Source: Cellvibrio sp. UBA7661
GTDB taxonomy: Bacteria > Pseudomonadota > Gammaproteobacteria > Pseudomonadales > Cellvibrionaceae
Direction: 5' to 3'
Assembly: GCA_002483365.1 (NCBI GenBank)
Contig: DLHT01000003.1
Location: 124,001 to 188,000, forward strand
DNA length: 64,000 bases
Positions within the stretch are counted from its first letter, which is position 1. Each line of letters starts with the position of its first letter. The notes beneath the pieces were generated by a model. The model was given only the letters and a program-made list of their open reading frames with translations. It did not search any database and was not told where the DNA came from. The translations under genes and the position numbers were made by a program. Shown in pieces: positions 1-8,257 of the stretch.

Positions 1-385
1 TTTCGCTGGCATCGAGTAAACCGTCGATCCAGGACAATAATTTTTTGGCGGCGTGGTCGGTGTGCAAAATCACCGGTACACCATAGGCAGCCGCAACAGT
101 GTGGACATAATGAGCCGCCGCGATCGAACCGAGAATAGAACTGCCCTGGCCATCGAGCTTGATGCTTTTACCGATAAAAAACCCAGAACCGCCTTGCGAC
201 AATTGCACAATCACTGGCGAGTTCACTTTGCGCGCTGCTTCGAGCGTAGCGTTAATGGTATTGGTGTTGGCTGCGTTCACTGCAGGATAAGCAAAGCCGC
301 CCGCTTTGGCGGCATTGAATAAGGTTTTTACCGCATCGCCAGTGGCAACACCGGGGGCAACAAGGTTAGCGAGACTGTTCATCAT
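1..385 (-). CDS. fbaA: Class II fructose-bisphosphate aldolase, N-terminal part
   Basis: Cleaves fructose 1,6-bisphosphate into dihydroxyacetone phosphate and glyceraldehyde 3-phosphate; metal-dependent, cytoplasmic. Only about 128 N-terminal codons are inside the window and the frame is open to the edge. The translation carries the N-terminal PGVATGDAV stretch, PAVNAANTNTINA, and the HTDHAAKKLL segment with the zinc-binding His and substrate Asp of the type IIA (E. coli FbaA-like) branch, followed by WIDGLLDA. Two in-frame ATGs are adjacent (383-385 and 380-382) behind an AGGA element. It lies downstream of tpiA on the same strand, the enzyme using one of its products, but a 167-base gap with part of a repeat separates them. 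Confidence 0.9.
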   Translation of the reverse strand, partial: MMNSLANLVAPGVATGDAVKTLFNAAKAGGFAYPAVNAANTNTINATLEAARKVNSPVIVQLSQGGSGFFIGKSIKLDGQGSSILGSIAAAHYVHTVAAAYGVPVILHTDHAAKKLLSWIDGLLDASE

Positions 386-499
386 AAAATCCTGTGTCGT
401 GGTTGATTTTTGTGATGACCGAGTTATTCGCCGATTGGATTTTTTTAGTTTTTCTTTTTTGATTTTTCTATTGGAGTAGCAACTTGTTTTTTATCTGTA

Positions 500-532
500 T
501 CAAAAACTGGACTTCCGCACGCGGGAGTGACG
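500..532. repeat. Right half of intergenic palindromic repeat family A
   Basis: This stretch matches the right half of the 76-base element found complete at 44676-44751 and 53834-53909: a short lead CAAAAACTGGACT, then an imperfect GC palindrome ending in GGGAGTGACG. The left half is absent here. It sits between tpiA and fbaA. Confidence 0.6.
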
Positions 533-552
533 TTAACAACATTTTCTATACA

Positions 553-1314
553 TCACCCTGCGATTTCTGATGCCTGTTCGCAAATCGCCACAAAATGCCC
601 CGGGTCCAAACTGGCACCGCCGACCAGAAGGCCATCGATATCCGCTTGCTGCAATAAATCCTGCGCATTGCTTTTGGTGACGCTGCCACCGTAGAGAATA
701 CGCACACGGTTTGCAGTGGCCTGATCAAAAATTTGCGCGAGTTCCGCGCGGATAAATTGATGCACCTCCTGCGCGATTGCCGGTGTTGCGGCAAGGCCAG
801 TGCCAATCGCCCAGACCGGTTCGTAGGCGATACATAAATCCTTGCCGGTCAAATCAATATCAGTAAGACCACCGCGCAATTGTTCACGCAGAACTTGCTC
901 GGTGATATTGGCCTCGCGCTGCTGCCGATTTTCACCGACGCAGAGCACCGGCAATAGACCGTGATTCAACGCAGTGCGCACTTTGATTTGGCAACCTTCA
1001 TTATTCTCGGCAAACATGGCGCGACGTTCCGAGTGACCAATCAAACACAGCGAGCAACCCGCCTGCTTGAGCATTTGCGCAGAGGTCTCACCGGTATAGG
1101 CACCGGATTCGTAGCGGCTCACGTTCTGGCTGCCGATCTGCAGCTCGGAATACTGCAAAAAGGTCATCATGTCGCGCATATACAAATAGGGCGGACAGAT
1201 GGCAATTTGCGCTGCAAAGTGCTTCCCAATAAAGGAGGCCACCGAGGTGCAGATCAGATCCAAACCGCCATTCAGTTTCCAGTTGGCGATCACAATGGGT
1301 TTGCGTTGTTTCAT
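553..1314 (-). CDS. tpiA: Triosephosphate isomerase
   Basis: Interconverts dihydroxyacetone phosphate and glyceraldehyde 3-phosphate in glycolysis and gluconeogenesis. The 253-residue protein has the usual length and the family landmarks: NWKLNG near the N-terminus (catalytic Lys), IGHSERR (catalytic His), AYEPVWAIGTG (catalytic Glu and flexible loop 6), and ILYGGSV plus LLVGGASLD for phosphate binding. The frame is open further upstream to 1362, but the ATG at 1314 begins the conserved MKQRKPIVIANWK. Downstream on the same strand is fbaA. Its leader holds a terminator-like hairpin and two LacI-type palindromes, listed separately. Confidence 0.97.
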   Translation of the reverse strand: MKQRKPIVIANWKLNGGLDLICTSVASFIGKHFAAQIAICPPYLYMRDMMTFLQYSELQIGSQNVSRYESGAYTGETSAQMLKQAGCSLCLIGHSERRAMFAENNEGCQIKVRTALNHGLLPVLCVGENRQQREANITEQVLREQLRGGLTDIDLTGKDLCIAYEPVWAIGTGLAATPAIAQEVHQFIRAELAQIFDQATANRVRILYGGSVTKSNAQDLLQQADIDGLLVGGASLDPGHFVAICEQASEIAG

Positions 1315-1332
1315 GGTGAATAACTCAAGTAA

Positions 1333-1368
1333 GAAAAAACACCCCGGCTGCTTTTGAGGCAACAGGGG
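1333..1368 (-). terminator. Terminator-like hairpin in the tpiA leader
   Basis: On the minus strand a ten-position stem (1359-1368 with 1342-1351, one mismatch and one G-U pair) with a seven-base loop is followed by TGTTTTTT at about 1333-1340. It stands only about 20 bases before the tpiA ATG. Either it ends the GGDEF operon transcript or it acts as an attenuator, because tpiA transcripts from any promoter further up must cross it. Confidence 0.55.
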
Positions 1369-1488
1369 CAGTTCTGATAGTGAAAATGCTACACAGGGGA
1401 ATGAAATCGGGCAATAGCCGCGCAGGATTATTTTGCTTAAAAATGGATTTTTGTAGAAATTAAATCCTAAATAATCAGTGAAAACACG

Positions 1489-1502
1489 TGTAAACGTTTC
1501 AT
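1489..1502. promoter_or_regulatory. LacI-family operator-like site, upstream copy of tpiA pair
   Basis: TGTAAACGTTTCAT is an imperfect copy of the palindrome at 1521-1534. The starts are 32 bases apart (about three helical turns), both upstream of tpiA. The central CG with A/T-rich arms is characteristic of LacI/GalR regulators. Confidence 0.5.
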
Positions 1503-1520
1503 TTTAGCGGCAATAAAAAA

Positions 1521-1534
1521 TGTAAACGTTTACA
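1521..1534. promoter_or_regulatory. Perfect LacI-family operator-like palindrome
   Basis: TGTAAACGTTTACA is a perfect 14-base palindrome in the gap between the GGDEF gene stop (1543) and tpiA. It resembles LacI/GalR/CcpA-type operators. Related sites occur at 8100, 39948 and 40122 before sugar-related genes. Confidence 0.6.
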
Positions 1535-1542
1535 TTTTACTG

Positions 1543-3156
1543 CTATTCCGCAGCCTCTTCCCCGACAGCGGATAGCCCCTCCGGGCGGTAGATTGCATAG
1601 TTATTCTTACCCTGGCGTTTGACCGCGTACATGGCCTGGTCGGCATGTTTACGCAGGCTCAGCGGGTTGTCGCCGTGGTCGGGGTAGAGCGCAATCCCGA
1701 TACTCATCCCGACCTTCTCCAGCACCCCCGGCTGTACATCGATCGGAATTTGCTGGGCATCGAGTATTTTCCGGGCGATGCGCTCAACCATTTCAATGTT
1801 CCCTGCATGATTGAGCAGCAGCAAAAATTCATCGCCGCCCAAGCGTGCAACCACATCGGATTCACGTACCAGTTTGCGCAGCCGCTGGGCGACGGTGTAC
1901 AACACTTTATCGCCAGCATCGTGGCCGTAGGTATCGTTGATAAATTTGAAGCGATCGAGATCGATCATCATGATGGCAAATTCACAACCGCTTTTGGGGG
2001 CCTGTTGCATCAATTCGGCAAGCGCCATTTCTGCCGCCTGACGGTTGCTTAATCCGGTAAGGCTATCTTTTTCTGCCAATTCACGAATGCGGTCTTCAGA
2101 GCGTTTGCGCTGGGTAACATCGTACATTACCCCCTCCACAGTCGCGCCCTGCTGCGCATTGCCCGCCTGGGAAAAAATGCAATGAGCCCAGCGCACGCCT
2201 TCATTATTTTCGGTGCGTATACGCAAATCAGCCGAGTGCGGCCGCCCGCTGGCCAAGGCCAGTTGAATCAGCGATTCAGCCTGTTCCTGATCGAGAAAAA
2301 CGCGCGCAATAATGTTGTCATCAATATGTTCCGCCGGATGATTTTCGTTTAATCCGGTCAGGCGGAAAAACGCCGGATTGGCAGTGACCAGCGTACCCTG
2401 ATCGCGCACCAAAAAAATCCCGGCGCTGCTGTCCTCAAAAATACCGCGAAAACGCGTCTCCAATAATTCATCGCGATGACGCAACTGCCGTTCTTCTTCC
2501 AGCATTTTTTCAACCGTGTGCAAGAGCGCGTTGATGTCGCCCGCAAGCAGGCCAATTTCATCGCCGCGATGCAGGCTGTGGACATCGAGCCGGCTGCCAT
2601 CGCCAGGCGTAATGCGGTGCAAGCGACCGGACAGGTGCGAGAGTGGCCGCGTCATCATCCAATACACCAGGATCAGCACCAGAAGCGCAACCACTGCCGC
2701 TTGTGCAGCGAGTCCCATGGCGGTTGCCATTGCCGAATCGCGTGCGCGCAGTGCAATCAGTGGAATATTGGGCGCAACCGCCAGCTCACCGACAATTTCT
2801 TTTTCGTCAAACGGGGCGTGCAGCACAATGGCAATCAATGGATTCTTTTTACTGTCTGCCGTTTTTCCGTTTTGGCCAATGACTTCATTGTTGGCCGTTA
2901 TTTTTGCACCGACCACAATATCGTTTTGGGTTAAACCAGACACCACCTGCTGCGCCAATTCGCGGTTGCCAACATACGCGGCAATGGCTGCCGTGGCTTG
3001 TACGGTTTCCAACAATTGCTGCACTGAACGCTCACTGTCACTGAATGAATTTTCGTAACTGCGCTGATAAAAAAATTGCGATGACACAATCACTACAAAC
3101 AGTGCTGCTGCCGCAACGCTCAGTGAAACTTTGATATGCAAACTGTTGATATTCAT
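1543..3156 (-). CDS. Membrane HAMP-PAS-GGDEF diguanylate cyclase
   Basis: Predicted to make cyclic di-GMP from two GTP at the inner membrane. The 537 residues show a membrane segment at about 8-30, a periplasmic region to about 144, a second membrane segment at 145-168, a HAMP linker to about 225, a PAS domain at about 230-355 and a GGDEF domain at about 360-525. The active-site GGDEF is intact (440-444), and RESD at 431-434, five residues before it, fits the RxxD inhibitory site. No EAL domain follows. The start overlaps the previous gene by four bases (ATGA), so the cyclase is translationally coupled to a binding-protein-like gene and a porin, which suggests it senses a periplasmic ligand through that partner. 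Confidence 0.9.
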   Translation of the reverse strand: MNINSLHIKVSLSVAAAALFVVIVSSQFFYQRSYENSFSDSERSVQQLLETVQATAAIAAYVGNRELAQQVVSGLTQNDIVVGAKITANNEVIGQNGKTADSKKNPLIAIVLHAPFDEKEIVGELAVAPNIPLIALRARDSAMATAMGLAAQAAVVALLVLILVYWMMTRPLSHLSGRLHRITPGDGSRLDVHSLHRGDEIGLLAGDINALLHTVEKMLEEERQLRHRDELLETRFRGIFEDSSAGIFLVRDQGTLVTANPAFFRLTGLNENHPAEHIDDNIIARVFLDQEQAESLIQLALASGRPHSADLRIRTENNEGVRWAHCIFSQAGNAQQGATVEGVMYDVTQRKRSEDRIRELAEKDSLTGLSNRQAAEMALAELMQQAPKSGCEFAIMMIDLDRFKFINDTYGHDAGDKVLYTVAQRLRKLVRESDVVARLGGDEFLLLLNHAGNIEMVERIARKILDAQQIPIDVQPGVLEKVGMSIGIALYPDHGDNPLSLRKHADQAMYAVKRQGKNNYAIYRPEGLSAVGEEAAE

Positions 3157-3578
3157 TCGTCCAATGCCAGTTCCATCACCACTTTGACATTCGCCGGTAG
3201 CGGCTGCTTACTCACATAAGCAATCGCTGCCGGATTAGTGGCTACTTCTTTAATCAATTCTTTTTCATTGGTCACTTGCCGGGGTGGCGACATGCGCCCG
3301 GCAAATACCAAAGTCGCCCAGTAGGCATCAACCTGGGCTTCATTTTTGCCCGTGAGGTATTTGTAAAATCCGGCGCGCAGTGGTGTGCCTGCTTTTAAAT
3401 CCAGTGTTTGCGCTGGCTGTTTATTGGGGAAAACCGACACGCGCCCCATAAACAAATCCACGATTTGTTTTTTCTCCAGCGTTGCCACCGGATTTTTTGC
3501 GTTGACGATCACCAGTATTTGCGCCTGGAGCTGGCCGCTGAGCATCAGCGCGACAATTAACAACATCACTCTGGCCAT
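3153..3578 (-). CDS. Exported phosphate-binding-protein-like (PBP superfamily) protein
   Basis: A small 141-residue exported protein with an N-terminal hydrophobic signal ending near LQAQ. The mature part (ILVIVNAKNPVATLEKKQI, DLFMGRV, then TNPAAIAYV near the end) resembles the short PstS-like periplasmic proteins often found beside porins and GGDEF proteins; the GRVxxFPN segment is typical. The ATG at 3578 overlaps the porin stop as TAATG, which favours it over the in-frame start at 3596. The 3' end overlaps the cyclase start by four bases. Inferred role: ligand capture in the periplasm and signalling to the GGDEF protein. The ligand is unknown. Confidence 0.75.
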   Translation of the reverse strand: MARVMLLIVALMLSGQLQAQILVIVNAKNPVATLEKKQIVDLFMGRVSVFPNKQPAQTLDLKAGTPLRAGFYKYLTGKNEAQVDAYWATLVFAGRMSPPRQVTNEKELIKEVATNPAAIAYVSKQPLPANVKVVMELALDE

Positions 3579-4843
3579 TAGAAGAGCACATCCCACGCAA
3601 GGCTGGTGACAACCGGCTTCTGGTTTTCAAGAATTGGCTGGGTATTGTCAGTGCGCAACCAAAGATTGGTGCCGGTTTTATCGACATTGATTTGCTCCAG
3701 TTGGAACTTCAGCGCCATTTTGGGTGTGAAATCCCAGCGTGCGCCTATGCCATAGCTGCGCTGTTTGATGCGCACGCCATTCAGGGTGCGCTCGGTTGCC
3801 CGAGCCAACAAATCAATTTGCTGGTCGATTGGGCCGGAAAATGCAATTCCCGGGCGCATTACGGTGATGCGCGCGTTTTCAGGTTCGGCATAGCCCGCAA
3901 GCAGGTAAATACCCAGATCACCAAAACGTTTGCCCGTACTGAGGTAGGCGTGCTGACCTGCAGCGACCAGTGTGAGCTCTGACCCCAGACGCACGTATTC
4001 GCCCTGCACCCACCAATCGTTATTGTCGTAATTAAGGCCTATCTGGTTGTAATCGAACTCTTTGTTTTCGGTTTCCAGCAGAGCGCTGTAAATGGCAGAG
4101 CCAGGCCACCAGGGTGCCAAAGATTGCAGCCCATCGCGCAGGGTTTTGGTGTAATCGCTGTTCAACTGCACACGGGCATAGGTGTAGCGCAGCTTCCAGT
4201 AATTCCACTCAAGACTGGTACTGGCTCCGTAAACATCAAAATCGACATTGAGGCTTTGTCCATCATTAAACCCCGTAGGGTATTCTTCGTCGGAATTACC
4301 GTAAAAGGCTTTGATGTTGAGCATGGCGTCGCCCAGCGTTATGCGCTTGCTGATGTCTGCGCCATCAAGGTGGTAGAGCGACGTAATGCCATACAGGTCA
4401 TGAGGCGGGCGCACCCAGGGAATGGCGTAACCTACCTGGCGATACTCGGAGAGCATAAACACATCCGCCCCCAAGCGCCCCAAGCGCAGATCCAAACCAT
4501 CTACCGGGCGATAGCGCAAAAACGCCCATTCAACCGACTCGCCAAGGCCATTATTGAAACGGTCTTTTCCAACCAGCTGCACCATAGTGCCCCACTCGGG
4601 CGACCAATCCGCCTGCCATTGCAGGCCGACCAGCGAGTCACTTTTCCAGCTGCCGCTATTGTCGTAGGCACCATCATCTTTGGTGACATCGCGCCGGAAC
4701 ACCAGTTCAGGGTTATCGCTGAGTGCAAGGCCAAGCGTGGCAAAACCGGAGAGCCGGTGCTCAACATCGGCCTGGGTGAAGGAGGCAGCACTGGTCAATA
4801 CCAGTGCCAAAAGGAAGGCGTAACAACGATTATTCGACATCAT
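3578..4843 (-). CDS. Outer-membrane porin-like beta-barrel protein
   Basis: About 421 residues with a signal peptide (hydrophobic run, cleavage near FTQA-DVEH), then alternating aromatic/polar strands, and a C-terminal Phe (AWDVLF), as in outer-membrane beta-barrels assembled by BAM. No close named family is recognised. It opens a three-gene coupled operon (porin, binding-like protein, GGDEF). Two consecutive ATGs (4843 and 4840) follow an AGG at a usable distance, whereas the in-frame GTG at 4852 is too close to it. Likely role: passage or sensing of a small solute; the solute is not evident. Confidence 0.75.
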   Translation of the reverse strand: MMSNNRCYAFLLALVLTSAASFTQADVEHRLSGFATLGLALSDNPELVFRRDVTKDDGAYDNSGSWKSDSLVGLQWQADWSPEWGTMVQLVGKDRFNNGLGESVEWAFLRYRPVDGLDLRLGRLGADVFMLSEYRQVGYAIPWVRPPHDLYGITSLYHLDGADISKRITLGDAMLNIKAFYGNSDEEYPTGFNDGQSLNVDFDVYGASTSLEWNYWKLRYTYARVQLNSDYTKTLRDGLQSLAPWWPGSAIYSALLETENKEFDYNQIGLNYDNNDWWVQGEYVRLGSELTLVAAGQHAYLSTGKRFGDLGIYLLAGYAEPENARITVMRPGIAFSGPIDQQIDLLARATERTLNGVRIKQRSYGIGARWDFTPKMALKFQLEQINVDKTGTNLWLRTDNTQPILENQKPVVTSLAWDVLF

Positions 4844-4988
4844 GGGCAACACAACCTGCGAGTCCGGTCAGCGCCAGCCGATACCCCTGAAATCCACACA
4901 CTGGAACAAGAAATAGACTGGAACAGAAAATCGGCTGGAAACAAAGAAATATGGACTCAGTATAGTCAGCTCACCGGGCTTTGCAGGT

Positions 4989-5864
4989 TTACATCTGGGC
5001 GATGTACTTGGAAAGGGTCTCAAATTTTTCAGCATCGTTATCCACAAAACGGATAACAATTTTGACTACATTAGTGTCGGGGCGATTCTCCCCGGCCTGG
5101 ATGCTGTGAACATAGCCATTCACCCGCGCCAGGTTATTGCCATCACCCGTTTCTATATCAACCACTGCTTGCTCAAACAGGCCGGGCAATTCATCTGCCC
5201 GCTGCATTAAGCAACTTATGAGTTGCAGGGACATCTCGCGGATCACACAGGCAAAGGTGCGATTGTTGGCAAAGCGCAATTGCGCCTTGCCCTTGGCACT
5301 TTTAACCGGTGTTTCCACCGCTTTGATCGCCGGTTTTGCCCCAAGGGCACTGGCACTGTTGTTGGCGAAAGGATTGGCGGCCACAGGTCTGGCCGCAACC
5401 GGCGCCGCACCACCGGTAAGCACGTCCACCGAGGCAAACGCGATTCCTTGGGTGCTACCGCCACTGGCGCGCTGGGCGGGGGTTTTGCCAATGATTTTTA
5501 ACTGCTTGAACACTTTTTTCAGCAACTCTTCAGCCGAAAAAGGTTTGGTCAAATAATCTGATACGCCCAGCTCTATCGCCTTGACGATATGGTTGCGATC
5601 ACCGCGGCTGGAAATCATGATGAAAGGGACATTGCCAGCATTGGGCATGGCGCGCACAGACGTCAGCAACTCCGCACCGGTCATATTAGGCATTTCCCAA
5701 TCCGACAGGATGAGATCAACCGATTGGTTTTTCATTTGTGCCAATGCCCGCGCACCATCGGGTGCATCGATGATCTCGACACCGGAAATTTTATCGCGCA
5801 ATTGTTTTTTGATCATATCGCGGATAAAGGTAGCGTCATCCACCACCAGGATACGGATACCCAT
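4989..5864 (-). CDS. Response regulator with C-terminal PilZ-like domain
   Basis: A 291-residue two-domain protein. Residues 1-125 form a receiver domain: acidic pair VVDD near the start, phospho-acceptor Asp55 in SDWEMPN, and the switch Lys in TKPFS. After an Ala/Pro-rich linker (about 130-190) a C-terminal domain begins (RFANNRTFACVIREMSLQ) that looks like a diverged PilZ-type or chemotaxis-associated fold, with no helix-turn-helix and no clear cyclic di-GMP binding RxxxR motif that I can point to. No sensor kinase is adjacent. A GAGGGC element precedes the ATG. The receiver call is firm; the C-terminal assignment is tentative. Confidence 0.8.
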   Translation of the reverse strand: MGIRILVVDDATFIRDMIKKQLRDKISGVEIIDAPDGARALAQMKNQSVDLILSDWEMPNMTGAELLTSVRAMPNAGNVPFIMISSRGDRNHIVKAIELGVSDYLTKPFSAEELLKKVFKQLKIIGKTPAQRASGGSTQGIAFASVDVLTGGAAPVAARPVAANPFANNSASALGAKPAIKAVETPVKSAKGKAQLRFANNRTFACVIREMSLQLISCLMQRADELPGLFEQAVVDIETGDGNNLARVNGYVHSIQAGENRPDTNVVKIVIRFVDNDAEKFETLSKYIAQM

Positions 5865-5964
5865 TGTACAGCCCTCAAGAGAATATCCCTTGAGCCTAGC
5901 CCAGCTTTGGGAATTTGCGCATTAAAGCGACTGAAAACGGCATGCAGCGCCTGGGTAGTTTCAC

Positions 5965-6348
5965 TCAGGCGCGTTGGCGCATATGACGAATCGGTGTTTC
6001 GACGGTGGTTTCATCATCGCGGTAATCGCCAGTCTGTGCAGCTTCAACCGCGATTCTCAGCCAGTGACGCAATTCTGCGGGCGCGTTGAGCACCTCATCG
6101 GGCAACTCAAAAAAACAGGACTCTACCTGAACACTTGCCCGCGGCTGGAAAGCCTTCATGGATTTTTGCAGGTAGAGCGGGCGGGAGTACTCGTCGGCGC
6201 GGAAATACAGGTGATCATTGACCACAATGGCAAACTGGACGCCGTGATAATAAATACCAATGCCGTTAAAAATTCGACGATAAGAAATTTCTGCCACATG
6301 CGAGAGGCTAGCGATAACGCGGTCGATATACGTATTGCTGACAGTCAT
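5965..6348 (-). CDS. TfoX N-terminal domain protein
   Basis: The 127-residue protein has the TfoX/Sxy N-terminal fold: YRRIFNGIGIYYHGVQFAIV followed by LYFRAD and YLQKSMKAF. Full-length TfoX regulators of natural competence also have a C-terminal domain, missing here, so this is a stand-alone N-domain protein, common in gammaproteobacteria and without a settled function. The ATG at 6348 is preceded by AGGCG at good spacing; the frame extends to 6417 without the domain. A role in competence would be guesswork. Confidence 0.8.
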   Translation of the reverse strand: MTVSNTYIDRVIASLSHVAEISYRRIFNGIGIYYHGVQFAIVVNDHLYFRADEYSRPLYLQKSMKAFQPRASVQVESCFFELPDEVLNAPAELRHWLRIAVEAAQTGDYRDDETTVETPIRHMRQRA

Positions 6349-6606
6349 TATTATGCGCCTCTGGCGTCCGTTGGCAGTTACAGTCTCGGTAGGATGTGTG
6401 CCAAAACGCTGAAGCATGGCAGCAAAACTCTAGGGAGTGGCGCATCCATTTGCAATGGTTTGCTAATACCATTTTCTGCGCCAAAAATAGCATAGTAGAC
6501 TTTTTAACTATATAAACTTTTTTGATGAAAATTTTTTTGTTTATGCAAATCGGTAAGACTAATCAGGCACACGGATAAAACGACAGGGTACAAGGATAAG
6601 AATAGA

Positions 6607-6630
6607 GGGGAGCCTGTTTCCGGGCTCCCC
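6607..6630 (-). terminator. Hairpin after the AGE epimerase gene
   Basis: GGGGAGCC (6607-6614) pairs with GGCTCCCC (6623-6630), 24 bases past the stop of the epimerase gene. The following minus-strand sequence is moderately T-rich, so this is a plausible rho-independent terminator. Confidence 0.6.
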
Positions 6631-6653
6631 CCACTCCAATGACACACCTGAAT

Positions 6654-7805
6654 TTACTGGGCAGTCAGTTCAAAGTGATCCTGCAGCTCCATCGCCGCCA
6701 CAATCAGATGGTACAGGGTACTGGCGGGCGCAACATCCACAACCACTTCGTCATTGGCACCGCGTTGATCCACATAAGAACCGGGCGTGGACGCACACAG
6801 GTAATAGGTGAATAGATCATCTACCGCTTTTACCGCAATCGCTTCAGCCTGTGGATTGCCCGCGCGGATCTGCACCAAACTGGCCTTGATCAGCTCAGTG
6901 ATTCCCCAACAGCGCTTGTTGCGGTCAATCGCTTCGCCGGTGTAGGACACAGCATCAAACAGCAATCCGGATTTATCCATGCCGATTTCCAGACCGCGCG
7001 CGTACAGCGCTTTGGTGTAATGAGCAACCGGACGGCCGGTGCGGCGGTGATACCAATCCAGCAGCCAGATCCATTCCATCATATGGCCAGGCTCAACCGT
7101 ATCGCCTTTGGCATTGGGCAGGCGCGCCCAGTTTTCGTCAAAAAACTCAAACAGCACACCGTGTTGCGCATCGAAAAAATGCGCCTGAAACAAGGCAAAC
7201 AACTCCCCTACGCGCGCCAGATACTTCGCATCGCCGCTGGCATCATAAAGCGCGAGAAAAGCTTCAAACAGATGCATATGGGGATTTTGGCGGCGGCAGG
7301 CGTAGTCGTAATCACCTTCAATCCACCCGCCTACTGCAGAGCCGAAACGCGCATCCAGATGAGCGATCAGCCTGTCGGCCTCATCCAGATAGGCTTTTTC
7401 ACCCAAGGCGCGATAGCACCAGGCGTTAGCCAACAGGAAAAAGGCATGGTCATACAGATCTTGCTTGGTATCGATAACTTTCCATTCGCTACTCAGCAAA
7501 TGGGTGTAGCCGCCACCTGCCGTTGGGTGCGCAGCGGTTTTATGGACAAAATCGAGCAGGTTTTTAGCAACGGTTTTGCCTTCTGCACACCAGCCACGGT
7601 GATAGGCAGCCGCAAAGAAAAACGCCTGCCGCGCTTGCACCCGCACACGGGTGCTACACGTCAGGTCAGGTACACCGGCGGGCGTTAACCGCTCATAGTT
7701 GGCCTTGGTTTGAGGTTCAATGCCACGCGCCAACCACAGTGGCAGGGCATCATTTTTGATCCAGTTTTCCAGGCGACTGGCCGCCGCTCGCAATGCTTGT
7801 GTCAT
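6654..7805 (-). CDS. AGE-family sugar epimerase/isomerase (mannose isomerase-like)
   Basis: Member of the N-acylglucosamine 2-epimerase superfamily ((alpha/alpha)6 barrel), 383 residues, the usual length. Visible family signatures are NPHMHLFEAFLALYDASGD, DTVEPGHMMEWIWLLDWYHR with the catalytic His, and RCWGITELIKA. Such enzymes interconvert mannose and fructose/glucose, or epimerise beta-mannobiose or cellobiose at C2; which substrate cannot be read here. The ATG at 7805 begins the family N-terminus; upstream in-frame codons to 7952 run through a hairpin and are not used. A LacI-type operator lies about 300 bases upstream. In a genome with a secreted mannanase, a mannose or mannobiose substrate is the natural guess. 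Confidence 0.85.
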   Translation of the reverse strand: MTQALRAAASRLENWIKNDALPLWLARGIEPQTKANYERLTPAGVPDLTCSTRVRVQARQAFFFAAAYHRGWCAEGKTVAKNLLDFVHKTAAHPTAGGGYTHLLSSEWKVIDTKQDLYDHAFFLLANAWCYRALGEKAYLDEADRLIAHLDARFGSAVGGWIEGDYDYACRRQNPHMHLFEAFLALYDASGDAKYLARVGELFALFQAHFFDAQHGVLFEFFDENWARLPNAKGDTVEPGHMMEWIWLLDWYHRRTGRPVAHYTKALYARGLEIGMDKSGLLFDAVSYTGEAIDRNKRCWGITELIKASLVQIRAGNPQAEAIAVKAVDDLFTYYLCASTPGSYVDQRGANDEVVVDVAPASTLYHLIVAAMELQDHFELTAQ

Positions 7806-7919
7806 AAGAATTCCCAATTCGCAGCGCCGCCCCTGGCGAGAAAATAATGATCGGATTAATTGCGGCTGATGTAGCAGGGGCATTGTGCGTGAGGAACAAC
7901 AGAGGCGCAAATCGCATAT

Positions 7920-7941
7920 AAAAAACCCCGGCGAACCGGGG
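7920..7941 (-). terminator. Rho-independent terminator inside the AGE leader
   Basis: CCCCGG (7926-7931), loop CGAA, CCGGGG (7936-7941), followed on the minus strand by six T residues (7920-7925). It lies downstream of a candidate 47-codon reading frame and about 115 bases before the epimerase ATG, so it could end a short leader transcript. Confidence 0.6.
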
Positions 7942-7979
7942 CGCAAAAACACAACAGCGGGCTATGGCTTAGCAATTCA

Positions 7980-8123
7980 TCATGTATTACCGAGTATTCG
8001 CATTACCTTGGAACCAGCAGCTTTGCCCGCCAAAAGTAACCGATTATTGCCGTAACCACATGAATAAAAAGACCTTAGCGGAGGCATTATCCATATAAAT
8101 GTAACCGGTTTCAACAACTCCAT
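7980..8123 (-). CDS. Possible 47-residue leader peptide
   Basis: A short frame starting MELLKPVTFIWIMPPLRSF and ending GNT. Its only strong support is a very good ribosome binding site, AGGGGAG with six bases before the ATG, and a terminator 40-60 bases after the stop. The codons near the start overlap the LacI-type palindrome at 8100-8113, which argues against selection on the protein. No recognised family. It could be a leader peptide of the epimerase or chance. Confidence 0.25.
   Translation of the reverse strand: MELLKPVTFIWIMPPLRSFYSCGYGNNRLLLAGKAAGSKVMRILGNT
8100..8113. promoter_or_regulatory. LacI-family operator-like site upstream of AGE epimerase
   Basis: TGTAACCGGTTTCA is an imperfect palindrome with the CCGG centre, related to the sites at 1521, 39948 and 40122. 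It is the only clear regulatory motif in the 452-base gap between the TonB-like gene stop (8258) and the epimerase ATG (7805). Confidence 0.5.
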
Positions 8124-8217
8124 TTAAGTCTCCCCTAATTTTTAGATATGACACAAGGATGCGACACACAAATTGCCGCAAAGGATCACAAAATCAGAAG
8201 ATTATTGGGGCAGCTAT

Positions 8218-8239
8218 AAAAAACCCCGGTAAACCGGGG
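8218..8239 (-). terminator. Rho-independent terminator of the ExbB/ExbD/TPR operon
   Basis: CCCCGGT and ACCGGGG form a tight hairpin followed on the minus strand by six T residues, 19 bases after the stop codon of the last gene of the operon (8258). It is nearly the same hairpin as at 7926-7941. Confidence 0.85.
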
Positions 8240-8257
8240 CTCGGGAAGGATGGAAAA

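Noticed and set aside
4124..5056. 310-codon plus-strand open frame opposite the porin gene
   Set aside because: The minus strand gives a signal peptide and beta-barrel pattern; this frame is a composition shadow.
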